This document shows, in pieces, positions 1-9,668 of a stretch of DNA of 19,383 nt. Each line of letters opens with the position of its first letter. The stretch's first letter is position 1. The position numbers were made by a program, and so were the translations under genes. The stretch covers positions 1-19,383 of the forward strand of contig JADGJG010000448.1 of the NCBI GenBank assembly GCA_027596195.1, read 5' to 3'. The stretch is from Podochytrium sp. JEL0797 (Eukaryota > Chytridiomycota > Chytridiomycetes > Chytridiales > Chytriomycetaceae). A model generated the notes under the pieces. That model saw nothing but the letters and a program-made list of their open reading frames with translations, searched no databases and was not told the origin of the DNA.

Positions 1-58
<58 letters not shown>
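1..58. repeat. Poly-C homopolymer at window edge
   Basis: The first 58 bases are all C, followed by a short C/G stretch to about position 75. A run this long at a sequence edge is most often a sequencing or assembly artefact at a contig end. It is not a telomeric repeat, since it has no A/T-containing unit. Confidence 0.9.
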
Positions 59-59
<1 letters not shown>

Positions 60-221
60 CCCCCCCCCCGCCGGCCAGAGAGAAAGTGTGAATGTGTTTA
101 TGATTCGGGATTTTGTGAATGGATGAGAACCCTCCGCCTTCTCCTGGTTGGGAGAGGTGTCGAGGCAAACAACAAAAAAAAATCGTTCGAAGAAACCATC
201 TCCTCGCTCGGTTCCCACACG
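59..221 (+). promoter_or_regulatory. 5' flank of UBC12
   Basis: This short stretch precedes the chosen UBC12 start and should hold its promoter and 5' UTR, although the edge may cut it. An in-frame ATG at 123 would add 33 residues with no counterpart in UBC12 proteins. No clear TATA box or other motif was seen. Confidence 0.4.
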
Positions 222-1470
222 ATGCTCAACATCATGTCCATGAAGAAGAAGGCGGCGGCGGATGCCGCCAGCGGGGGAAAGAAGACAAAAACGTCGGCTG
301 CCAAGATTCGATTGCAGAAGGGTAAACCTACACCTGTCTTGGGGGGGCTTGACTGTTTTGCTTTTGTCTAGATATGGACGATTTGAACAACATCCCAAAG
401 ACTATGGCCGTGTCGTTCCCGAACCCGGATGATTTGTTCAACTTCAATCTTACGATAACCCCGGACGATGGTGAGTGTTGCGGTGCCGGGGTGCTTGGGG
501 GTTTTTTTTGCTTGTGTGTTTTTGTGCGAGTTTGGAAAGCCTGGGGATCGGAGGGGGACTCCTTTCGTCGTGTGAAGAGACTTACGCTGCTCTTGGTCGG
601 TGTTTTAGGTTTCTACAAGGGTGGTGTGTTCCGATTCAAATTCAATATCAAAGAAGGGTATCCCCATGAGGCCCCGAAAGTCTTGTGTACGCAAAAGGTA
701 ACGATTGTTCATGTTGGATGTGTTGTAGACTGTCCCTGGTTGGTGGTGTGTGAGGGACGTTTTGGTGCGGAAAGTGGATTGGAATGTGGTGGAGTTTTTT
801 GGAGTGGGAGAGGAGGGATTGTGATCTGAAAGAGAGGAGTGGAATGAAGGGGAGGGCGAAAGCGAAGCGAAACGAGGGAGGTTGTGTTTGAAGAGCCGCG
901 CCAGCGGGAGGGGGGGGGGGCGCCAGTTCGGGGTTGTGGTTTTTTCCTGAGTCCTGCCGATTGGTTTGACGAACCCCGGTCGATCATTTTCACTCTCGTT
1001 GCGCGCGGGGTTGTACCTTCAGGAACGGATGTTTCACCAAGGGCATATCGCCCCTCTCTCTCTCCCTCACTCTCTTTTCGCTCCTTTCCGTAAACCCCAA
1101 CACTCATCACCAATGCCCCCCTCTTGTACTCCATACACACACCCGTCACACAGATCTACCACCCCAACATCGACCTCGAAGGAAACATTTGCCTCAACAT
1201 TCTGCGTGAAGACTGGAAACCCGTGCTCAACATCAACGCGGTGCTGATTGGACTGCAATACATTTTCCTTGAGCCGAACCCGGATGATCCTTTGAACAAG
1301 GGTAAAAGTTTTTTTATGTTGTGTGTGTGTTGAGTCTGACTTTTTTGTTTTGGAGCGTAGAGGCCGCGCAGGTGTTGAGTTCGAATCGCACAGGGTTTGT
1401 GTCGAATGTGAACAAGAGTATGCGGGGTGGGATGATTGGGAATGTAGTTTACGACAATGTTCTTCATTAA
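222..1470 (+). CDS. UBC12: NEDD8-conjugating enzyme E2 (UBC12/UBE2M)
   Basis: This E2 accepts NEDD8 from the NAE1-UBA3 E1 as a thioester and passes it to cullins, activating cullin-RING ubiquitin ligases. Five exons are inferred: 222-321, 372-470, 609-697, 1154-1301 and 1361-1470, giving 181 residues, close to the roughly 183 of animal UBC12. The start was chosen because the N terminus MLNIMSM mimics the short hydrophobic docking peptide by which UBC12 binds the NEDD8 E1, followed by a Lys/Ala/Ser-rich linker. The UBC fold follows: the HPN motif is at residues 99-101, the catalytic cysteine is C109 in the GNICLNIL context, and REDWKPVL and [12 protein letters not shown] are diagnostic of UBC12. 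The C terminus carries the family's SMRGGxIG motif. Introns 1, 2 and 4 are phase 1. Intron 3 (456 bp) is unusually long. The gene is convergent with uL13m. Confidence 0.95.
698..1153 (+). other. Long intron 3 of UBC12
   Basis: This 456-bp GT-AG intron joins residue K96 to I97 in phase 0. It is several times longer than the other introns here, most of which are 49-83 bp. It is purine-rich in its first half, with a 10-G run near 910-919, and pyrimidine-rich in its last 130 bases. No convincing snoRNA boxes or coding exon were seen; the open frames crossing it look like chance. Confidence 0.8.
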
Positions 1471-1569
1471 TGTGTCTGTGCCGTGTGTGTGTGGGGGGGG
1501 GGTTGCTATGTGGCTGCTGGGAAAGGCGAGAAATATGAGGAGAAGTTTGTGGGTAGTCTCGATTGTGAG

Positions 1570-1575
1570 AATAAA
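1570..1575 (+). terminator. Candidate polyadenylation signal of UBC12
   Basis: An AATAAA hexamer lies about 100 bases downstream of the UBC12 stop codon, directly before the TG microsatellite. Confidence 0.45.
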
Positions 1576-1576
1576 A

Positions 1577-1577
<1 letters not shown>

Positions 1578-1609
<32 letters not shown>
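1578..1609. repeat. (TG)16 microsatellite
   Basis: Sixteen uninterrupted TG dinucleotides lie in the 206-bp gap between the convergent stop codons of UBC12 and uL13m. Alternating purine-pyrimidine DNA of this kind can adopt Z-form and is length-polymorphic. Confidence 0.97.
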
Positions 1610-1612
<3 letters not shown>

Positions 1613-1657
1613 CTTCAATCAGACAAGTCCTTGTGTCGCGTATTTTCCCATCATGCT

Positions 1658-1663
1658 TTTATT
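1658..1663 (-). terminator. Candidate polyadenylation signal of uL13m
   Basis: TTTATT on the plus strand reads AATAAA on the minus strand, 13 bases beyond the uL13m stop codon. It fits a very short 3' UTR. Confidence 0.5.
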
Positions 1664-1676
1664 CTTTCTCCATCGT

Positions 1677-2501
1677 TCATGCCTTGTCACTTGCAACATG
1701 CGTTGCCTCCCCACTCCCAGCCTCTGCTGCTGCTGCATTTGCCAAACTCGCAATCTTGGCATCCGCCTCGTAATCGCGCATAATGTTTTGGGCAAACGGG
1801 TGGTCGGCGTCGGAAAACACGTACAGGCGGTTGAAGAAGGTTTTGCGGAGGTTGTTTTTGGGGAGCATTCCGTAGACTGCTTTTTTGAGGGGCTAGTTTG
1901 TTGTGTGTGGTGAGTGTTTTTGATTCGAGGGGGAGGTAGGGAGGATGGGAATTCGAGGGTGGTGGATTCGGGTTTGGGTTATTCGAATTCGGAGTCGGGT
2001 TGTTGCGCGTGTGGGACACTCGGTTCTCGCGATCAAGCCATTCTCTGTACAAACTAAATCAAAGGAGAACAACACTCACGCCGTTGGGATGGTCCTTTGA
2101 AAACTCGGCATGTGTCAGTTCCGTGAGACCACCGACCCACCGCGAGTGCCAGCGGTACAGCTTCTGTTCGTCCTTTTTTGCAGTGAGTTTGGCGTGGCGG
2201 GCGTTGATGACCACGACGTAGTCGCCGACGTCGTCTGTGTTGTGAGGTTAGTATGGTAGTAGGATGTGCTAGGATGTTCTAGGATGTGCTAGGCGGAAGA
2301 TGCACTAGAATGGCACTAGGATCGGATGGGATGGCACTAGGAGGGATGAAGAAAGGGACACTCACCACTCGGCGTAAAGATGGGCTTGTACTTCCCGCGC
2401 AGGGCAATAGACACACGCTGTGCGAGAGTACCCAGGGTGCGGTCTCTCGCATCGACAAGGTGCCAGACACGGCCGCGCATGGCGAGTGAGTTAGATGCCA
2501 T
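1677..2501 (-). CDS. MRPL13: Mitochondrial large-subunit ribosomal protein uL13m
   Basis: This is a nuclear-encoded mitochondrial version of bacterial ribosomal protein L13, which binds 23S-type rRNA in the large subunit. Three exons read on the minus strand, 2501-2366, 2234-2080 and 1892-1677, give 168 residues, close to human MRPL13 (178). Family landmarks appear in order: WHLVDA at 13-18 followed by [19 protein letters not shown] near 36-45, GDYVVVINA at 49-57, [11 protein letters not shown] near 72-82, and the signature AVYGMLPKN at 102-110. There is no obvious cleavable presequence, so targeting may be internal, as for several mitochondrial ribosomal proteins. The first ATG is used; M8 is an alternative start. 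Introns are 131 bp (phase 1) and 187 bp (phase 0). The gene is head-to-head with SEC24, only 46 bp away. Confidence 0.92.
2261..2341. repeat. CTAG-rich short tandem repeat in a uL13m intron
   Basis: Three back-to-back 10-bp units with the pattern AGGATGTGCT (the middle one has a single change) occupy 2261-2290. Two exact copies of TGGCACTAGG follow at 2311-2320 and 2332-2341. The whole tract lies inside the 131-bp first intron of uL13m. Confidence 0.85.
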
Positions 2502-2547
2502 TTGTTGTTTTGAGCGAAAAAAGAAAAGTGCTTTTTGATTCGCGAAA
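2502..2547. promoter_or_regulatory. 46-bp divergent promoter, uL13m / SEC24
   Basis: Only 46 bases separate the two start codons, so both 5' UTRs and core promoters must overlap each other or extend into coding sequence. The stretch is A/T-rich with an A/G-rich core. It holds the palindrome TTCGCGAA at 2539-2546, directly before the SEC24 ATG. No TATA box was seen. Confidence 0.7.
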
Positions 2548-5500
2548 ATGCAGCAACCACCACCACCACACCAGCAACAAGGGCCAGTGCCGGGTGAGTA
2601 GTGTGTTGAGTTACTACTAGTAGTAGTATTATTTATTGAGTTGTTCTCTCTCTCTTTCTCCTCTAGTGCAGCAGCAAGGTCAACAACCACAACAGCAACA
2701 ACACCGCCCCCCATATGCCCAGCATCCGCACCAGCCACGGCCCCAGGGCACTACTCCCATGCAGCAGCAGCCCTTCCGCCCCGCTATGCCCCGTCCGCAG
2801 ACCAACGGCCCAATCGCTGCCCCAACCCACCCGCAACGCCCAGCCATGTCCCAGGCCCAGCCAGTGCAACAGCCAGGCGCCCAGCCAATAATGCGTCCCA
2901 TGCAAAACCACACTCCCGCGATGCGTCCCCTTGTGCAAGCTGGTAACACCCCTTTTGCTTGTTGTTTTTTTATGCCTCGCGTTCGCTGGTTTTCGCACTC
3001 CGCCCGATCCTCCGCCTTCGCGTGCTCCATTGATCATGATGCATCGCAATTATACGCTCCAATACCATGAGCCATTGTTCGCCACTGCCTGCGTGGCAGA
3101 TCCCTTCGTACACGTGGCAAATCCCCATTGACCAAATTGACCACATCGTTTCTCGATCCTCCATTTCCCCCGTTCTCTCTCTCTCCTATTCGAATTATAT
3201 CGCTTCCCAGATCTGATCCCACCCTTCCACCTTCAAAAATACTCACAGGCCAAAACCCCGTGGGTCCGCGTCCACCCTTCCAACCAAACCAGCAACAACC
3301 GCCCCACCAACAACAACACCCACCGCACCAACCCCCGATCCATCACCAGGGTCCTCCCGCTGGTAGCAACGGTGGTCCCGTCATGTCGCCCGGCGGCCCG
3401 TCTCCCAATGGAGCACACGCGAACCCGTATTCGCAGATTCACGGAAGACGTCCCTCCGCGGGTCCGACTACTCCTGGTGCTGTTGCGGGGCCTGGGGTGG
3501 TTGGACCGGATGGGAGACGTATGTCTGCGGGGCCGGGTGGAGCGGCGGGCGGATATGGTAAAAGCTTGTTTTTGGGTTGAGTTTCATGAAGGGGCAAAAG
3601 AAGTTCGCGCATGCTTAAGGAGGTGGCTAATTCCTCCCTTTCTCAATATTTACACAGGAATGGTGTCTCCAATGCAAAACCCGAACGCCCTTGCCGGAAA
3701 CATGTCCAACATGTCGCTCAACCAACAACCTCAGCTGCAACAGCAGCAGCAGCAACCACCACACCAACAGCAGTTCCAGCAACAACCCCAGCTGCAACAG
3801 CAACTGCCATCCCCTCAATCCGCCCAGTTCCCCGGCGGCGCCCCTTCCCCACTCGGATCCATGCCCCCACCACCTGTGGGCGGGATCCATCGCCCAGGAT
3901 CCACTCCCGCCGTCACGAACCGCTCTAAACGCGTGTATGCCCCGACTCATGGCGGTGCACCGCCTGTTGCGCAGAGCGTTCCTGGAAGTGTGGCCCCGTC
4001 CCCGGGGATGCCGAATGCTCCGGTGCCGGGATACCCTGGACAACCACAGCAGTTTCAAGGACAACAGCAAGTCCCAGCCTCCCCTCAGAACCCGTATCAA
4101 CAACAACAACCTCCGTACAACAACAACTTTGTACCTGGACAGCAGCCACCACAGCAGGGAGGAGGATTCGTGCCACAGCAACCTGGAGCGGGAGGATTCC
4201 AACCGCGTCCGCAGGCGCCGATGCCTCAGCAGCAGCCGCAGCAGCCGAGAAACAAGATTGACCCGAATCAGATTCCAAGTCCTCTTGTTGTGCATGATTT
4301 GGATCAGGCGAATTATGATGGGTTGGTGTATAGTACGAGTTCGAGGACTGTGCCGCCTTTGGCGGCGACGCGGTACAAGGCTGCGGATGAAGGTATATTT
4401 TCTTATTTGGGGTTGATTTCTCCAACGTGATTTATTGTACTAAAACAAAGCGCACTCTAAAAAATACCAAAAAAGGCAACTGCAACCCGCGTTTCATGCG
4501 TTTCACAACGTACCAAATCCCACACACGGAAGAAGTCCTCACGACGAGTATGTTACCCATGGGAGCTGTGATTCAGCCGCTTGCGGACTTGGCGCCTGGG
4601 GAGATGCCTGTGCCTGTGGTTGATTTTGGGGAGGCTGGGCCGTTGAGGTGTCGACGGTGTCGTGCGTATGTGAATCCGTGGTTTAATTTCACGGAGGGGG
4701 GTAGGAAGATGATTTGTAATTTGTGTGGGTGTGATACGGAGGGTGAGTTCTTTTTTTTTCTTTGTTGGTGGTGTTTTTTTTTGAGTTATCTGACTCTTGA
4801 CTTTTTTTTTGTAGTTCCTCCCGAATACTTTTGCAACCTCGACATGAGCGGCCGCCGCATGGACCTCGCATCCCGCCCTGAACTCTTGTACGGTGCCGTC
4901 GAGTTCCGCGCGAGCAAAGAATACAGCATCCGTGCGCCCAAACCGCCGAGCTACGTGTTTGCGATTGACGTGAGTTGGACGAGTGTGCAGTTTGGAGTGT
5001 TGCGGAACGCTGTGCAAGCGATTAAAGGGTTGTTGTATGAAGGTGGGGAAGGGGGGTTGCCGAAGGGGTGTAAAGTTGGGCTGTTTACTTTTGATCGGAG
5101 TGTGCATTTTTATAATTTGAAGGTTTGTTTTTTTTTTGGGGCGGGGGGAGGGGATGATGACTTACATGGTTTTTTTTTGCATATTTTAGTCGACGCTTGA
5201 GAATGCGCATATGATGGTTGTCCCCGACGTGAACGACATGTTTGTCCCACTCAGTGAAGGGTTCCTCGTGGATCCGTGGGAATCGAGGACGGTGATTGAA
5301 AACTTGTTGAATAGTTTGCCCGGGTTGTTTGAAGGAAACCGTGTGAGTGAGAGTATTTTGGGGGCGGCGGCGCAGGCGGCTATGTTGGCTTTGGTATGTG
5401 TTTTTTTCTTTTGGGGAGAGGGATTGGGCCGTTTTTTGACTTTTTGTTTTGGGTGGGGTTTGTAGAAGGATGTTGGGGGGAAATTGTTCATGTTCCAGAC

Positions 5501-7197
5501 GTCGTTGCCGACGCATGGACCTGGTGCGCTCAAGAACCGTGAAGACGTGAAACTCCTTGGGACCGACAACGAAAAGAAGCTGTACGAACCGCAGGAATAC
5601 TTTTGGCGCAAAATGGGGGAGGATTACAGCAAATACGGCATTTCCGTTGACCTGTTTTTGTTCCCCTCTGCGTATATCGATGTGGCCACGATTGGGAGTT
5701 TGAGCAGTATTACTGGAGGGGACTTGTACGTGTACACGAATTTCGATGCTGCGAGGGATGGGTATCGGTTTATGGAGGATTTGAAGAAGGTGGGGAGAAG
5801 GAATTTTGGGTTTGAGGGGTTGTTGAGGGTGAGATGTTCGGATGGTGAGGTTTTTTTTTGGAGAAAAAGGGAGGGGGAAAGGGGTGGTCTGACTGATTTT
5901 GTTTTGGTTCAGGACTCGGCGTGTCGCACCACTTTGGAAACTTTTGCATCCGTTCGAGTAACCCTACCGACGTTGAACTCGCGGGCATTGACTCTCAAAA
6001 AGCGATCGCCGTGGCCTTCAAACACGAGCGCAAGCTCGAAGAAACGGGCACATCGTCGTTCCAAGTCGCGCTCTTGTACACCAACTTTGAAGGCGATCGA
6101 CGCATTCGCGTGTTGAATATGGCGCTTCCGAATACGGGGACGCTTGGGAACGTGTTTCGATGCGCCGAGATGGATGCGACGATTAATTATTTGGCCAAGG
6201 CGAGTGTTGCGCAGGCTGCTGCGACGAATTTGAAGGCGGTTAGGGAGCAGTTGACGGATCGGTGTGTTAAGATTTTGGCAGCGTATCGGAAGCATAGTGC
6301 TTCGAATACTTCTCCTGGACAGGTAACGGGGGTGTGGAGGGGGGTGGGTTGAGTCTGACATTTTTGTTTTGTTTGGGAAACAGCTGATTCTTCCGGAATC
6401 GTTCAAACTGTATCCGTTGTACACCTTGTCTCTGCTCAAGTGCCGAGCGTTCCGTTCGGGGATGCTTTCGAGCGATGCGAGGATCACGGCCATGAGACAT
6501 TTGAGAAATATGGGGGTTCCGGAGAGTGTGCCGTTTTTTTATCCGCGCATGTTTGGGCTTCATAATTTGGAAGCGGGTGTAAGTTGCTTTTTTTGGGGGG
6601 GGGAGGGTGTGGGGTGTTGATTTTTTCTTTTTGGTAGTTTGGCGCGTTGGATTCGAATGGTACGATTCGGTTGCCTGCGTGTGTTCGTGTTTCGTTTGAG
6701 AGGTTGGATCCGGAGGGGATGTATTTGTTGGGTCAGTGAGATGTTTTTTTTCTCGCTTGTCTGCTTTTGGCTGATTTTTATTTTTTTTTAGAAAATGGAG
6801 TTCAAATGTTCTTGTGGGTCGGTCGTCAATGCTCTCCGGAGCTTGTGAGTCAAGTGTTTGGGGTGCAAAGGGTGGAGGAGATTGATGTCAAGATGGTTTG
6901 TTGTTTTTTTTTGTTTTCATTTCCTTATTTCTGAACGGTTGCTGACTAAAATTCTCTCAGCGCATCCTCCCCGTCCTCGACAACAAACTGAACCAAAACG
7001 TGCGTCTCGTGCACTCCCTCTGTCAACTCGAACGTCCGCGGTTCATGCAGGTTCAGGTCGTGAGGCAGCAGCTCGATCCGCCGCTTGAGACGGAGTTTGC
7101 GAGTTACCTTGTGGAAGACCAGAACCATGAGGGGATGACGTATGTGGACTTTTTGTGCTTTGTGCATAGGAATATTCAGATGGAGATGTCGAATTGA
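2548..7197 (+). CDS. SEC24: COPII coat cargo adaptor Sec24
   Basis: Sec24 pairs with Sec23 in the inner COPII coat and selects cargo at ER exit sites. Thirteen exons are inferred: 2548-2593, 2667-2942, 3249-3557, 3658-4392, 4476-4742, 4815-5122, 5190-5393, 5466-5844, 5913-6322, 6384-6578, 6638-6731, 6792-6895 and 6961-7197, giving 1187 residues, normal for the family. Residues 1 to about 430 are a disordered Gln/Pro/Gly-rich tail. GNCNPRFMR (456-464) opens the conserved core. The Sec23/24 zinc finger uses C514, C517, C536 and C539. The vWA-like trunk begins near YVFAIDVS (591-598), followed by beta-sandwich, helical and C-terminal gelsolin-like domains. Introns are mostly 59-83 bp with CTGAC-like branch sites; intron 2 is 306 bp. 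Intron phases are only 0 or 1, and 11 of 12 donors follow a G. No AATAAA was found near the stop. Confidence 0.96.
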
Positions 7198-7383
7198 GAG
7201 GGGGGGGGGTGAGCGGGGGAGAGAGGTCGTAGTGGATGATTACATTTTTTGGGGGGTGAATGGGGAGTGTGAGTGTGACGTTGCTGGTGGGAGGGCTAGC
7301 TTCTGTTATTTTTTTCTCGTTTTCTGTGATGTTCGGAAATGTATTTTTCGATATTTTATTTTGTTATTTTTTTCAATTCTTCT
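7198..7383. other. Convergent intergenic spacer, SEC24 / UTP15
   Basis: This 186-bp gap between two stop codons is G-rich near SEC24, with a 10-G run at 7201-7210, and T-rich near UTP15. It should hold both 3' ends. No gene is seen in it. Confidence 0.7.
7355..7360 (-). terminator. Candidate polyadenylation signal of UTP15
   Basis: TTTATT on the plus strand reads AATAAA on the minus strand, 23 bases beyond the UTP15 stop codon, within an A-rich sense context. Confidence 0.5.
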
Positions 7384-9407
7384 TCAATCGCTCTTGAGCG
7401 AAGCCAGCATCAGGGATTCCAACAGACCCAACGTTTTGATCAAATCTTCCTGCAGAGTCATTTCCTTGTCCACGTGAACACGCAGCTTCAGGAACAACTC
7501 GTCGATTAGCACGGATTGTCCGATTACGGGGGCGTACATGTCTGGAGGTTGGATGGAAAGAAATGAGTAACGAGGATGGGGGAAAGAAAGAAACGAGAGA
7601 AAGAGAGAGAGCGTTACCCATAATCACTTCCGCCACATGCACCAACGTGTTTGTCAACTTTGGATTCGCCACATGCTCCAAAATAAACTGCGTCACAGGC
7701 TCCAACCCGACATCATCTCTCGCCCCCAACGCCACCACCAACATCCCACGATGAATCAACTCATCCAACACACTCACCACCATCACAGGCGACGCACGTC
7801 TACCCCCCCTCCCGGCTCCCAACACCACATCCAACGCTTTCGCATGGTTGAACTTTTTCAAAAGGTTGTCCCACTCGTGGAGTCTCGCCGATTTGGCCCT
7901 TTCCACGACAACGTCACCGACTTGGGCTTGGGCTACGGCTCCACGACGGAAATGTCTCAACGTGCCTCCATTCGCTTTCGCACGACTCTGCATCGCGCCT
8001 ACCACTTCCTGCGTCTTGACAACACGTTGACGGATCGAGAGTAACCCTCCAGCCATCCCAACCACAAGGTGCGTGTCGTCGGGCGAACACGCCATCGAGA
8101 GGATCGGGGCGGGGTACTTGAAGCTATGAACGACCCCAAAGTCTTGCAAGTTGTACACTTTGACCATGTTATCGAGTCCGCCGGAAAGGAGTCGCGACTT
8201 GGACCCGTCGAGTGACATTGTGGTGATGTTTTTTTGGTGGTTCGCGAGCGTGGTCACGTGTGTGCCGGCCGTGAGGGTGTTCCAGACTTTGATTTTGTTT
8301 CCGCCGGCGGAGGCGAGGAGGGAGGAGCCTGGGAGGAAGAGAACGCTTTCGATGGGGGAGCCGTGGTGGAGGGTGAGGATGCAGGGGGTCGGGGACCGCG
8401 TGTCCCAGAGTTTGACGGTGTGGTCGTAGGAGCCCGAGAGGATGAGGTTGGGGTTGTCGGGAGAGATGCAGGCGCTGCGGACGTGGTCCTATTGTGGTTG
8501 TGGAATGTTAGAATTTTGCGGAGGGGTGTAAAGTTTCTGTGTTGCTCACCTTGTGTTCGTCGAAACAGTGCAACGCTTGCTCGCTCGGGATATCCCATAT
8601 CCGGACCGTCCGATCATCACTGGCACTCATGACTTGGGTCAAGTTTGTGGAGAATCCAGCGACGCGAACAGTGTCCTTGTGGCCTGTGAAGGAGCGCAGA
8701 AGGGAGCGACTCGCGAGATCGAAAATCTGATTCAATTAATGTTAGAAGGGCATTGTTGAGTAGGGAGTGGGGATAGGGGGATGGAGAAGGTGTGTGACGC
8801 AAAAACGTCACGCCAAAAAAAAACAAAAAAGGTCCAGCTTCCGACAAACAGTTCTAGCCAGCTTTCGCATCCCCGCAAACTCGCATTCCAATAGATTATT
8901 GCGTTGAATATACAGACGAATACGCGCACAGGTCTAATAGAGCCACTCGGAGTCACGATCACAACGCATGCATTACCTGGACATTTCCCAAGGCATCACC
9001 GGCAACCATCATCTTGCCATCGGGTCTGAAGGAACCCGAGTATGCAATGTCCTTGAATCTCGACAGGGTCTTGCGGACCGAGTTTGTTGCGCAGGAATAG
9101 ATCTGCACTCGGGTCGACGAGGTGACGGCAAAGTCGTGTGGCTTCGCCAGCGAGAATTCAACGTGCGAGACGGATGCGTATTCCTTGACGACGATTGGTC
9201 TCTGTACTCGAGTGATGAGTATACTGCCTAGTACCGCTACTAGGTAACTAGGTAACTACTCCTCGAAGTTACCTTGAACTTTGCCCAGTACTTCTTCTCA
9301 GCCTGCTCGGCCCCACTGCCCAGCCCAGACTGTTCAGCCGCGAACCGCTTTGCCTCGACGGGGACATAGGCGCGCGATGCCGATTCTCCTTCGTCGTTCC
9401 AGCTCAT
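7384..9407 (-). CDS. UTP15: U3 snoRNP-associated protein Utp15
   Basis: Utp15 is a nucleolar WD40 protein of the t-UTP/UtpA subcomplex of the SSU processome, needed for pre-18S rRNA processing and linked to rDNA transcription. Five exons read on the minus strand, 9407-9273, 9201-8977, 8726-8550, 8488-7618 and 7541-7384, give 521 residues, against 518 in human. An N-terminal beta-propeller carries WD-type strand ends VQIFDL (119-124), VRIWDI (161-166) and VKLWDT (204-209), then IKVWNT and VKVYNL. A helical UTP15 C-terminal domain follows and ends with the family's YAPVIGQS block, encoded by the last exon. Introns run 71, 250, 61 and 76 bp in order; three are phase 0 and the last is phase 1. 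The start gives the short N-terminal lead typical of the family. The gene is divergent from uL23m. Confidence 0.95.
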
Positions 9408-9668
9408 GTTGTCTTTGCAAAAAAAAAAAAAAATCAAAAATTCCAAGGTGCGTGAAGCAAAAACGCAAACCCAGTTTTGGTTCGCTGACCTCTCTTCACA
9501 TGACCCTGCCTTGTGCCCCTCCGCTGCCTTTACTATACACCTGTACCGATACTCCCACCCATCCGATTCATCTGCGACTCGCGATACCCAACGAACAACG
9601 AACCTTGCGATTGATCGAACACTTGCCCCACCGCCCACCGATTACAATGATGATCGATACATCGCCAG
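9408..9668. promoter_or_regulatory. Divergent promoter region, UTP15 / uL23m
   Basis: These 261 bp lie between opposite start codons and should hold both promoters and 5' UTRs. A run of 15 A residues at 9419-9433 lies close to the UTP15 start. The rest is C/A-rich toward uL23m. No standard promoter element was recognised. Confidence 0.55.

Noticed and set aside
123..221. In-frame upstream ATG that would extend UBC12 by 33 residues
   Set aside because: UBC12 proteins begin with a short M-[IL]-x-[LI]-x-S-[LM] docking peptide, which starts here at 222. The extension has no family counterpart.
884..1247. Open frames of 69 and 93 residues inside UBC12 intron 3
   Set aside because: They are low-complexity, resemble no family, and lie between exons that join cleanly in frame.
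2943..3248. Possible C/D-box snoRNA in the 306-bp SEC24 intron 2
   Set aside because: An ATGATGC and a CTGA are present, but spacing is too large and no terminal stem or paired D'/C' boxes were seen.
2641..4425. Long antisense and alternate-frame open reading frames over the SEC24 N-terminal exons, up to 222 residues
   Set aside because: They are shadows of the CAG/CAA/CCN-rich coding sequence, giving Leu- or Cys-rich translations; the sense frame joins the conserved Sec24 core.
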